Assembly (NCBI GenBank): GCA_003169845.1
Contig: PNAG01000011.1
Coordinates: 29,042 to 93,041 of the forward strand
Reading direction: 5' to 3'
From: Candidatus Dormiibacterota bacterium
Lineage (GTDB): Bacteria > Chloroflexota > Dormibacteria > Dormibacterales > Dormibacteraceae
DNA: 64,000 nt
Shown: in pieces, positions 29,001-37,472 of the stretch
Numbering within the stretch: the first letter of the stretch is position 1
Layout: the number at the start of each line of letters is the position of its first letter
Notes under the pieces: model-generated
Told to the model about the DNA's origin: nothing
What the model saw: the letters and a program-made list of their open reading frames with translations, nothing else
Database searches by the model: none
Program-made: the position numbers and the translations under genes

Positions 29001-29648
29001 CTAGGCCCGAGCAGCCGTCTGCGTCACTGCCGCGCTCAACTCGACGACGGCGGTCTCGAAGATCTCCACCTGCACGTCGTTCGGGCTCGCGCCCGCGATC
29101 CTGGCCACCTCGGCCCGAGACCCAGCGATCTTGCCCTCGCTGGCGTTGAGGTCCACCCTGGTTTCCCAAACGGTCGACACGTTGAGCCGGCCGCTCTGAC
29201 GGTCGACGCTGGCGATCGCCGCCCGGTAGCCCGGCTGGGCCTTGAGAATGGGGAGCACCTGGTTGCGAAGCTGCACGATCGCGGCGTCCAGCTTCTCTGG
29301 ATCGCCGTTGACCGTGGTCAGGCGTACAAACGTCCCCTGCTTGGGGGCGCCCTCGCGGTCCATGATCATGAGCTCCGCCCGCTCTACGTTCACGATCTGG
29401 GTGCCGGCCACGTTCTTGCTCGCCTGCGTACGGCTCTGGGCTCCGGTCTGCTCGCTGGCCGCCAGCGCTCTCGCCGACTCCCAGTAGGTGATGCCCAGCG
29501 CTGAGCCGCTGTGGCGGTCTACGAGCAGCACCACGCCCTGGTTGCCTGGAGCCGAGCGAAGGTTCTTGACGATGTTCGCCTCGAAGTTGTCGATCGCCGT
29601 CCCGACTTTGTCGGGCGGCGACTGTATACGGGTTGCGCGAAGAAACAT
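29001..29648 (-). CDS. Protein with two antibiotic-biosynthesis-monooxygenase-like (dimeric alpha/beta barrel) repeats
   Basis: 'MFLRATRIQSPPDKVGTAIDNFEANIVKNLRSAPGNQGVVLLVDRHSGSALGITYWES' and 'QVLPILKAQPGYRAAIASVDRQSGRLNVSTVWE'. Confidence 0.65.
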   Translation of the reverse strand: MFLRATRIQSPPDKVGTAIDNFEANIVKNLRSAPGNQGVVLLVDRHSGSALGITYWESARALAASEQTGAQSRTQASKNVAGTQIVNVERAELMIMDREGAPKQGTFVRLTTVNGDPEKLDAAIVQLRNQVLPILKAQPGYRAAIASVDRQSGRLNVSTVWETRVDLNASEGKIAGSRAEVARIAGASPNDVQVEIFETAVVELSAAVTQTAARA

Positions 29649-29852
29649 AGTGATCCCACCCCATTCACGATCGGCCAGCAACACGATCGGCCAAACCTAC
29701 GGGCCAGGACCTCCCTGCCCGTAGCTTGAGCCTACGACGGGACGGCCCAACGTGCCTCTCGACCTTTGGGGGCCCCATCCACCGCAAACAGGGGCAACGT
29801 GCCGGCTCGCTTGCAACCAAAGGGGCGTTCCCGGCATCCAACAGACAGGAAC

Positions 29853-30389
29853 ATGCTGGCTGTAATGACGGAGCAGAGACCCCAGCTCATGGTGAGCGCC
29901 GCGGCGGGAGATGCTGGATCGTTTGCCGCTCTGATCGAACCTCTGCTGGATCCCGCCTACCGGCTTGCCGCCGTGATGCTTGCCGACCGATCGTCAGCGG
30001 AGGACGCCGTCCAGGAGGCCTCGATCAAGGCGTGGCGGAAGCTGCGGCAGCTGCGTGGAGATGGGAGCTCGCTCCGTCCCTGGTTTCTCTCGACCGTCGC
30101 CAACGAGTGCCGTATGGCAAGGCGTCAGCGCTGGTGGTCGGTGGTGAAGGTGGCCGATGTTCCATCGTCGAAGACGGGTCGGGAGCCGAGCGAGACTTCC
30201 GATCTCCGCGGCGCCCTGTTAAAGCTGAGCCGCGAGGAAAGGCTTCCGCTGGTGCTGCACTTCTACCTCGATCTGCCGCTGGACGAGGTGGCGCGGGCCC
30301 TGCACGTCTCACCGGCAGCCGCCAAGTCACGCATCTACCGCGCGGCCAAACGGCTGCGCTCTGATCTCACCCTCGAGGAGGTTTTCTGA
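29853..30389 (+). CDS. ECF RNA polymerase sigma factor (paralog of 8219..8749)
   Basis: 'AEDAVQEASIKAWRKLRQLRGDGSSLRPWFLSTVANECRMARR...LDEVARALHVSPAAAKSRIYRAAKRLR'. Confidence 0.93.
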   Translation: MLAVMTEQRPQLMVSAAAGDAGSFAALIEPLLDPAYRLAAVMLADRSSAEDAVQEASIKAWRKLRQLRGDGSSLRPWFLSTVANECRMARRQRWWSVVKVADVPSSKTGREPSETSDLRGALLKLSREERLPLVLHFYLDLPLDEVARALHVSPAAAKSRIYRAAKRLRSDLTLEEVF

Positions 30390-30390
30390 G

Positions 30391-31137
30391 GTGCCGAACG
30401 ATAACTTCCGCCGAGAGCTGGGTCATGTGTTCGACGAGATGGCCGGGTCGCCCAGCGCCGGGCTGCCGGATCGTGTGCGGTCGTCGCTCACCGTTCCCCC
30501 GGAGCGAAGAGGACCCTTCTGGATCGCCGGAATTGCCGCGGCGTTGATCGCCACCATCGTGGTCGGCCTGCTGGTGGTGGCGAACCTCAACCGCCACCCC
30601 ACCAGCGTGGTGCCGGTGAGCCAGCCAAGCCCGAGTGCGAGCCCGAGTGCAAGCGGGACCCCAAGCCCGAGCACCTCGCCCACCCCGGCTTCGAACCTGC
30701 CCCCGTTCACCTGCTCGTCGTCCGCCCAACACTTCGACTTTGCGCAGGTCCCGCCCCTTGCTCTCGTCGCTACGGTCCGGCCCGGCACCCATACCGGATA
30801 CGACCGGCTGACGATCGAGTTCAAGACGGGCCACCCGACGGACATCGGGCTCACTGAACAGGGCAGCGCGACCTTTACTCAATCACCCAAAGGCTCGCCA
30901 GTCACGCTGGCCGGCAGTGCAGGCATCCTGTTGACCATCCAGGGCGCCGACGAGCACACCGCCTACGTCGGATTCTTCGACTTCCAGACCGGCTACCCGG
31001 TACTCCTCGAGGCAAGTCAGGTGCAGGACTTCGAGGGCACGGTGCAGTGGGGCCTTGGCCTTTCGAAGTCGGCTTGCTACCGCGCCTTCTTCCTCACCAA
31101 TCCAACGCGCCTGGTCATCGACATCCAGACGCACTAG
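30391..31137 (+). CDS. Membrane-anchored sigma partner with AMIN-like extracytoplasmic domain
   Basis: Adjacent to ECF sigma; TM 'IAGIAAALIATIVVGLLVVANL'; PSPSASPSAS linker; 'HTGYDRLTIEFKTG...RAFFLTNPTRLVIDIQTH' AMIN-like. Confidence 0.75.
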   Translation: MPNDNFRRELGHVFDEMAGSPSAGLPDRVRSSLTVPPERRGPFWIAGIAAALIATIVVGLLVVANLNRHPTSVVPVSQPSPSASPSASGTPSPSTSPTPASNLPPFTCSSSAQHFDFAQVPPLALVATVRPGTHTGYDRLTIEFKTGHPTDIGLTEQGSATFTQSPKGSPVTLAGSAGILLTIQGADEHTAYVGFFDFQTGYPVLLEASQVQDFEGTVQWGLGLSKSACYRAFFLTNPTRLVIDIQTH

Positions 31138-32600
31138 TGCTTGTGCAGCAGAGATAGACCGTAGCCGGTGGCGACCTGGTCATATCCCGCAGCCTCGACG
31201 GAGGCCACCTGTGCGTCGAAAACGCCAAGGCTGTAGTTCGTGCCCTCGTAGTCGAGGACGACCCACTCCGCGTCCTGAACGCCTTCGAACCCGTAGTCGT
31301 AGATGAAGCGACGCTCCGAAAGGTGGCTTGGGAATCCATTCTCGGCCGACACCCGCGCGCCGGGGGCGATCTGCGCCAGCTTCGGAACGAAGGCGGCATA
31401 ACGCGGTTGCGTGGTGTAAAGAGCGGGGTCGAACTTGCGCGAGAACGGCATGTCGCCGAAAGCCCAGCTGAAGAAGAGCGAGCTCACGATCACCGCCGCC
31501 ATCACGGGCCGTTGGGCTGGCCGGTGCAGTCGCGCCAGGGCGAGGATTGCGGTGCCGAAGATCAGCGGGATGAGGGGAGCTGAGTACTGCGAGGTGAACG
31601 AGTACTGCGGCTCGTAGTTGGAGAGCAGCAGGTAGCCCAGGGTTGGCAGCAGCACGAGGGACGCCCACCCGGCCAGTGCGCTGAGGCCCAACACCGGCCC
31701 GAAGATGGCGAGCAGGAAATAAATCTTTTTGGGCTGGAGCAAAGCCTTCGCGATGCGGACCGGGTTGGTCACCAGCGTCTTGAGGATTCCGCTGGGGCTG
31801 CCCCCGACGTCCGCGTAGCGGATCCCGATGTACGGATACGAGCGGCCGCTCGCAAAGAACGGGATCGCCACCTGGATGATCGCCGCGAAGGCAAGCAGGC
31901 TTCCGAGCAGGACACCAATGCCGAGCTTCCAGTCGCGCTTGCCCAGCAGCACGAAGAGACCGAAGCCGGCGCCGATCAGCGCCATCTCCTCTTTGACGAG
32001 GAATGTGAGCAGCAGGCTGATCAGAAACCAACCTCGCCGGCCCCGCTCCAGGAAATAGAGGGCGAACCCAAGCGGCGCCACCGAAAGGACGACCTCGTGA
32101 AAGTCATAGAGATTGATGAAGGCGAGCGGCACGAACAGGAAGTAAGCGAGCACCCACGAGGCCGCGTACCCGTCGGGCAGCTTCAACTTTGCGAGCAGAT
32201 AGACCGGCCAGGCGCCCAGCGCAAGCACCAGGGTCTGGATCACGAGCAGCGTTTCGGGGTGGGGATAGGCGAAGTAGAACGGCATGAGGAGCAGGAAGAT
32301 GGGCGAAAAGTGATCTCCAAGCAGGGAGTGGGGGAGGGGGAGCGCCTGGCTCATGGTCGATTCGAAAGGACGTCCCTGGGTGGTGTTCCAGAAGACCTGG
32401 TTGAACAGGCCGAGGTCGAACCCAAAGGAGTGGTAGGACTCGTGGCGGAGCACGGACAGGGTGATGTAGATGAGCGCGTAGGCTGCCCCGAGGCCGAGCG
32501 CGATCAGACCCTGGTAGCGCAACCAAACCGCGGCCAGCCGCTTCACCGTGGGTAGATTTTGATCGGGTCGGAAGCGGCGGTCCAACCTGCGTGACAACAT
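31134..32600 (-). CDS. DUF2079 polytopic membrane protein
   Basis: 'HESYHSFGFDLGLFNQVFWNTTQGRPFEST...LLGDHFSPIFLLLMPFYFAYPHPETLLVIQTLVLALGAWPVYLLAKLKL'. Confidence 0.9.
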   Translation of the reverse strand: MLSRRLDRRFRPDQNLPTVKRLAAVWLRYQGLIALGLGAAYALIYITLSVLRHESYHSFGFDLGLFNQVFWNTTQGRPFESTMSQALPLPHSLLGDHFSPIFLLLMPFYFAYPHPETLLVIQTLVLALGAWPVYLLAKLKLPDGYAASWVLAYFLFVPLAFINLYDFHEVVLSVAPLGFALYFLERGRRGWFLISLLLTFLVKEEMALIGAGFGLFVLLGKRDWKLGIGVLLGSLLAFAAIIQVAIPFFASGRSYPYIGIRYADVGGSPSGILKTLVTNPVRIAKALLQPKKIYFLLAIFGPVLGLSALAGWASLVLLPTLGYLLLSNYEPQYSFTSQYSAPLIPLIFGTAILALARLHRPAQRPVMAAVIVSSLFFSWAFGDMPFSRKFDPALYTTQPRYAAFVPKLAQIAPGARVSAENGFPSHLSERRFIYDYGFEGVQDAEWVVLDYEGTNYSLGVFDAQVASVEAAGYDQVATGYGLSLLHKH

Positions 32601-32752
32601 CGTTGTGACGCGGTAGGCTACCGCCTGCGGCCCAGGTGCGCGTGTGCGCGTGTCTAGCCGTGGAAGGGGGGACCTCGTCGCGACGTCGTGGCTGGGCGTC
32701 CCAATGGTTCGATGTCGGGTTTGCCCGTCAGACCGGGAGAACGAGGGGATTG

Positions 32753-35700
32753 ATGACTGTGGTGCAAGTGATCAGCAACGCCGGCCTGCGCCGGCTGTCA
32801 AAAGCGCTCGGATTCGGCGTGTTCGCAGCCGCGTGCGTCATCGTGCTCGGCCAGCATCAGGCTTTGCCGGTTGGCGCCGCCGGGCCCACCCCTGAATGTG
32901 GAACCCTGGCGAGCTCCGCCACCTGGAATGCCGCCGGAAGCCCGTATCAGATTTGCTCCTCCACCGGCGTGACGGTCCCATCTGGAATCACGGTCACCCT
33001 CGATGGGTCGGGCGGTCCGGTCCAGGTGCAGGCAGTGGGTTATCAAGGTCTGCAGGTCACAGGCGGCACCATCACGACGGCTGGCACTTCAGCGGCCAAC
33101 AACGTTATCTTCAGCGGCCCCAACACGAACCCAGGCTCGTGGGCAGGCCTGAACTTCCAGTCAGGTAGCACTGCGAATCTGAACAACGTTCGCGTCAGCT
33201 CTGGAAGCTACGGCATCAATGCCAGCAGTGCAGCAGGCGTCACCCTCGCCAACGTCACGATCGATCACAGCCTTAACGACGGGGTTTACTCCAGCACCGG
33301 GCCGTTGACCGTCTCCATCAGCACGATTACCAACTCCGGTGGCAATGCGATCTGGCAGAACAGCGGCTCCCTGACCGTGACCGGAACCAACATCAATACG
33401 GCGGCGACGGCTGGCATCTACTTCAGCGGGAACAGTGCGAACACCGTCAGCGTGACCAACAACACGATCGTCGGCGTCGGCGGCTACGGCATCTACGTTT
33501 CAAATCCGGCGGCCAACCCGTCGGTGAGCAGCAACACCATCATCGACAGCGGGCTGACTGGCAACGCGGCGCCGGCCATCGACCTGCCCAACTACACGGG
33601 CGACCTGATGGGCGCGGTGGGCGGCAACCACGGCTTCGGCAACGGGATGGACGCCATCGCCTTCTCGGGCACGGTGACCACCAACCTGGTCTGGGTCTCG
33701 CCGGCCAACAGCACAGTTGACCATCCACTCGGTTATCTCGCCACCGGCACGATCAACCTGAAGTCGGGCACGACCATGACCGTGCCCCAGGGCTCGGTGG
33801 TCAAGTTCTTGAGCGGCACCCTCAACGCGGTCGGGGCCAGCATCGACGCGACCGACAGCAGCGGCGCCAACGCGCCCAAGATCTTCACCACCTTCCGCGA
33901 CCCGGCCGGCCTCACCACCTGTCCGAGCGTGTTCGTGTCTTCCAGCTGCGGCACGATCAGCTATGACTGGGGTGGCATCAGCATCACCACTGACAACGTG
34001 ACCTCGGTGCAAGGGAACGCCGCCTTCACCAACGCCAGCATCCGCAACAGCTACAGCGACGCCATCTACATCAGCAGCGGCGCCACCACCAACCCGGCCC
34101 TCGTCGCCGGCTTTGGGCTGGTGCTGAACAACACCACGCTCGACCACAACAACAGCGACGCGATCTCCGCCTCGTCCACGCCGGTCTCGGTGACCGGAGG
34201 CACCATCAGCAACACCGGGGGCAACGGCATCACCGCGAGCCAGGGCAGCCTGACTGTGAGCGGCGCCGCCATCACCAACGCGACCGGTGACGGCATCTAC
34301 TTCTATGACAGCAGCACGACCAAAACGGCGATCCTGACCAACAACACTGTCAGCGGCGCCGGCAGCTACGGCATCTATGCGTACGGCGGGAAGGTCAATC
34401 CCATCGTGAGCGGCAACACGATCACCAATAGCGGGCTGACGGGCAACGCGGCGCCGGCCATCGACCTCTCCAACTACACGGGAGACGTGGCCGGCTCGCT
34501 GGTTGGCAACCAGGGTTCTGGCAACGGGATGGACGCGCTTGTCTTCTCCGGCACGGTGACCAACAGCTTTACCTGGCTCTCGCCGACCAACAGTGGCGCC
34601 AACCACCCTCTCGGCTACCTCGCGGGCGGCAGCATCAACCTCGTCACGGGCAAGACCATGACCGTGCCCCAGGGCTCGGTGGTCAAGTTCTCGAGCGGCT
34701 CTTTGAACTTGAACGGGGCCATCCTCGACGCGACCGACACCAGCGGCGTCAACGCACCCAAGATCTTCACGAGCTTCCGCGACCCGGCCGGCCTCATCAC
34801 CTGTCCGAGCGTCTTCGTGTCTAGTACCTGCGGCGTGCCGACCAACGACTGGGGCGGCATCAGCATCACCCAGGACAACGTGACCTCGGCGCGAGGCAGC
34901 GCCGCCCTCACCAACGCCAGCATCCACTACACCTACAGCACCGCCATCTCGATCAGCAGCGGCGCCACCACCAACCCGGCCGGTATCGCCGGCTTTGGGC
35001 TGGTGCTGAATACCACGACCTTGAGCCATCTCGGCGGTGACGGCCTCGACGGAAGCAGTACGTCGGTCTCCGTCAGCAGCTCCACGTTCGATACGATCGT
35101 CGGCAACGCCGCCTACCTCTCCGGGGGCACGAACAGCTTCGTGGGCGACATCGTCCAGAACGTCACCCAGAGCGGATTCGTCTTTCAAGGCGGCACCTCG
35201 AGCTCGGTGATAACCAGCCGGTTCACCAACGTCGGAGGCACCACGACCAGCAACTTCGCTGTGACCGCCGGCAGCCCGGTATCGCTGACTCTCGACTGCC
35301 TCAGCATTCATGCCAACGCGGGTGGCTTCAGCTCCGGATCGACCGGCAACCAGATCTCCAACAGCGACCTCTTCGGCAACACGGGGACCGGCCGTTTCGA
35401 CCTCTACGCCACGTATCCGACTCTCGCGCGCTCCAACTGGTGGGGCCAGGTCGGCGGGCCGGTGGGCGGGCAGACCGGCGGGCCGGGCGCCATCGACTCG
35501 ACGAACCCCCTGACCTCGATTACTCCGACGGTCTCCCTTTCGGAAACCAGCCTCAACACGAACGCGAACGGGTCGCTCGGTTCCGGAACCATGACGGTGA
35601 CCCTGACCTTCAACCGCAAGATGAACACGACGGTGACGCCGGTCGTGACCTACTCTCCCGGCGCCCACCCTGTGACGGCCATCCGGTCAGGGACCGGTTG

Positions 35701-37465
35701 GCAGTCCGACGGTATGACGTGGGTCGGGACGGCAACCATTGACAACAACACCACGACGGGCGCGAATACCATCAATGTCAGCGCTGGGCAAAGCTGCGTA
35801 CCCGAGCCGTCGACGAACTTGATGGCGCCGGCAACCGCCGGCTTCGGCGCCGACCCGACCGGCGTCGCGGCGGCGACCACGTCACCCGCGACCGGTGTCT
35901 TCGATACGGGCGCAACCTTGAACGGAACGGTCAATCCAAACGGCTGGACCACGAACGGTTACTTCCGGCTCGGCACCACGAGCGGAACGTACACGACCAC
36001 GACTTCTATCCAGGCCATGGGCAGCGGCACGACAGCGGCGCCGATCACAGTTGCGGCGACGGGTCTGACCCCGTTCACGACCTACTACTTCACGACGGTG
36101 GCGGTTACCAGCAACGGCTTGAGCTACGGCACGGAGCAGACCTTCGTCACGCCCTCGATCCTGCACTTCCCCGCGCTCATGAACAATGCATACGGCGGCT
36201 ACACGACGACCGTCTACCTTCAGAACAAGAGCGGCGCGGCGCTGGCGCCAGGCGCGATCACCATCACGTATTACGACACGGCGGGAGCGCAGCTGGGCAC
36301 GGGCGATTCGAGCCCGGCGCTCGCCAACGGCGCTGTCTGGAGCGTGCGACAGGACAACGGGCATAGCTTTGTCCCGGGCGGGGCCGGCTCCGGGCGTGTG
36401 AACACGTCGGTTCCCGTGGTCGCCTTCGTCAACCAGGAGATCGCCGGCCAGGACGGCAGCAGCTACAGCGCCTTGCCGGATCCGGCCACTGGCGCCACCG
36501 TGTTTGCACCTGCGGTGATGTACCAGGCGTACGGCGGGTACACAACCGGCTTCGGGATCACCAACACCGGCTCCGCGACCACGACAGTCACTGTGACGTA
36601 TCGCAATCCGGACGGTTCCGCGGTCGCGACCACGCGGACCCAGAGCCTGGCGCCCAACGCGTATTGGGGTCTCTACCAGGGTGAAACAGGCACGCCGCTG
36701 TCCGTGGGTTTCCACGGCACGGCCACCATCACCTCATCTCCTGCGCAGAACCTGGCCGTGATCGTCAACGAGGTGGGCCCCGGTGGCTTCCTCACGTACA
36801 GCGCGACGAACACCGGCGCGACCACCCTTTACGCCCCAGTCGTTTTCAACAACGCGTATGGCGGTTACTTCACAGGAATGGGGATCCAGAACGTCAGCAG
36901 CTCGACCGCCAACGTGACCATCAACTATGCAGGCGGAGCGGCGACATACAGCGAGACATTCACGGTGGCGCCCCACGGGTTCGCGGGAATCTATAACGGA
37001 CCAGGCAACGGGGCCGGGCTGCCGGACGGTTTCGCCGGCAGTGCCGTGATCACCAGCGACCAGCCCCTGGTGGCCATCGTCAACGAAGTGATCAGAAGCC
37101 AGGGCACGAGTTACAACATGATCGCGGCCGGCATCCCCACGGTGCATATGCCCCTGGTCGAAAACTCCGTCAACGGGTTCAGCACCGGGTTCGGCGTTGA
37201 GAACGTCGGCACCGGGTCAGCCACCGTGTCGATCGTGTACTACGACTCCGTGACCGGCGTGCAGGTCGGAACCGGTCCCACGCTCACCCTTGCTCCAGGC
37301 GCGTTCGCCGGCGTCTACCAGGGGCCCGGCGGCGACGGCGGCATCGCGGCCGGAAATACCGCGACGGCCACCATGACCGTCACCAATGCCAGCAACGGCG
37401 GCAAGCTGGCGGTCATCGTCAACCAGCAGAGCGGCACGAGCTTCATGAGCTACAGCGGGCAATAA
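32753..37465 (+). CDS. Secreted right-handed beta-helix protein with C-terminal four-unit YGGY module
   Basis: Signal peptide; 'NTIxxSG..GxGIY' parallel beta-helix repeats; module from about 36161; ends VIVNQQSGTSFMSYSGQ*. Confidence 0.85.
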   Translation: MTVVQVISNAGLRRLSKALGFGVFAAACVIVLGQHQALPVGAAGPTPECGTLASSATWNAAGSPYQICSSTGVTVPSGITVTLDGSGGPVQVQAVGYQGLQVTGGTITTAGTSAANNVIFSGPNTNPGSWAGLNFQSGSTANLNNVRVSSGSYGINASSAAGVTLANVTIDHSLNDGVYSSTGPLTVSISTITNSGGNAIWQNSGSLTVTGTNINTAATAGIYFSGNSANTVSVTNNTIVGVGGYGIYVSNPAANPSVSSNTIIDSGLTGNAAPAIDLPNYTGDLMGAVGGNHGFGNGMDAIAFSGTVTTNLVWVSPANSTVDHPLGYLATGTINLKSGTTMTVPQGSVVKFLSGTLNAVGASIDATDSSGANAPKIFTTFRDPAGLTTCPSVFVSSSCGTISYDWGGISITTDNVTSVQGNAAFTNASIRNSYSDAIYISSGATTNPALVAGFGLVLNNTTLDHNNSDAISASSTPVSVTGGTISNTGGNGITASQGSLTVSGAAITNATGDGIYFYDSSTTKTAILTNNTVSGAGSYGIYAYGGKVNPIVSGNTITNSGLTGNAAPAIDLSNYTGDVAGSLVGNQGSGNGMDALVFSGTVTNSFTWLSPTNSGANHPLGYLAGGSINLVTGKTMTVPQGSVVKFSSGSLNLNGAILDATDTSGVNAPKIFTSFRDPAGLITCPSVFVSSTCGVPTNDWGGISITQDNVTSARGSAALTNASIHYTYSTAISISSGATTNPAGIAGFGLVLNTTTLSHLGGDGLDGSSTSVSVSSSTFDTIVGNAAYLSGGTNSFVGDIVQNVTQSGFVFQGGTSSSVITSRFTNVGGTTTSNFAVTAGSPVSLTLDCLSIHANAGGFSSGSTGNQISNSDLFGNTGTGRFDLYATYPTLARSNWWGQVGGPVGGQTGGPGAIDSTNPLTSITPTVSLSETSLNTNANGSLGSGTMTVTLTFNRKMNTTVTPVVTYSPGAHPVTAIRSGTGWQSDGMTWVGTATIDNNTTTGANTINVSAGQSCVPEPSTNLMAPATAGFGADPTGVAAATTSPATGVFDTGATLNGTVNPNGWTTNGYFRLGTTSGTYTTTTSIQAMGSGTTAAPITVAATGLTPFTTYYFTTVAVTSNGLSYGTEQTFVTPSILHFPALMNNAYGGYTTTVYLQNKSGAALAPGAITITYYDTAGAQLGTGDSSPALANGAVWSVRQDNGHSFVPGGAGSGRVNTSVPVVAFVNQEIAGQDGSSYSALPDPATGATVFAPAVMYQAYGGYTTGFGITNTGSATTTVTVTYRNPDGSAVATTRTQSLAPNAYWGLYQGETGTPLSVGFHGTATITSSPAQNLAVIVNEVGPGGFLTYSATNTGATTLYAPVVFNNAYGGYFTGMGIQNVSSSTANVTINYAGGAATYSETFTVAPHGFAGIYNGPGNGAGLPDGFAGSAVITSDQPLVAIVNEVIRSQGTSYNMIAAGIPTVHMPLVENSVNGFSTGFGVENVGTGSATVSIVYYDSVTGVQVGTGPTLTLAPGAFAGVYQGPGGDGGIAAGNTATATMTVTNASNGGKLAVIVNQQSGTSFMSYSGQ
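33551..35040 (+). repeat. Internal tandem duplication in the beta-helix region (second unit incomplete), period 882 bp (294 aa)
   Basis: GLTGNAAPAID.. at 33551 and 34433; both followed by MTVPQGSVVKF...APKIFT.FRDPAGL.TCPSVFVSS. Confidence 0.85.
36161..37465 (+). repeat. YGGY module, copy 1 (most divergent)
   Basis: ALMNNAYGGYTTTVYLQN / YQAYGGYTTGFGITN / FNNAYGGYFTGMGIQN / NSVNGFSTGFGVEN units; ends FMSYSGQ. Confidence 0.85.
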
Positions 37466-37472
37466 AAGGAAC

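Noticed and set aside
33500-35668. 722-aa minus-strand ORF antisense to the beta-helix gene
   Set aside because: Composition artefact: GC-rich repetitive sense codons leave the antisense frame open; the product is Arg/Val/Gly-rich low-complexity sequence without recognisable domains.
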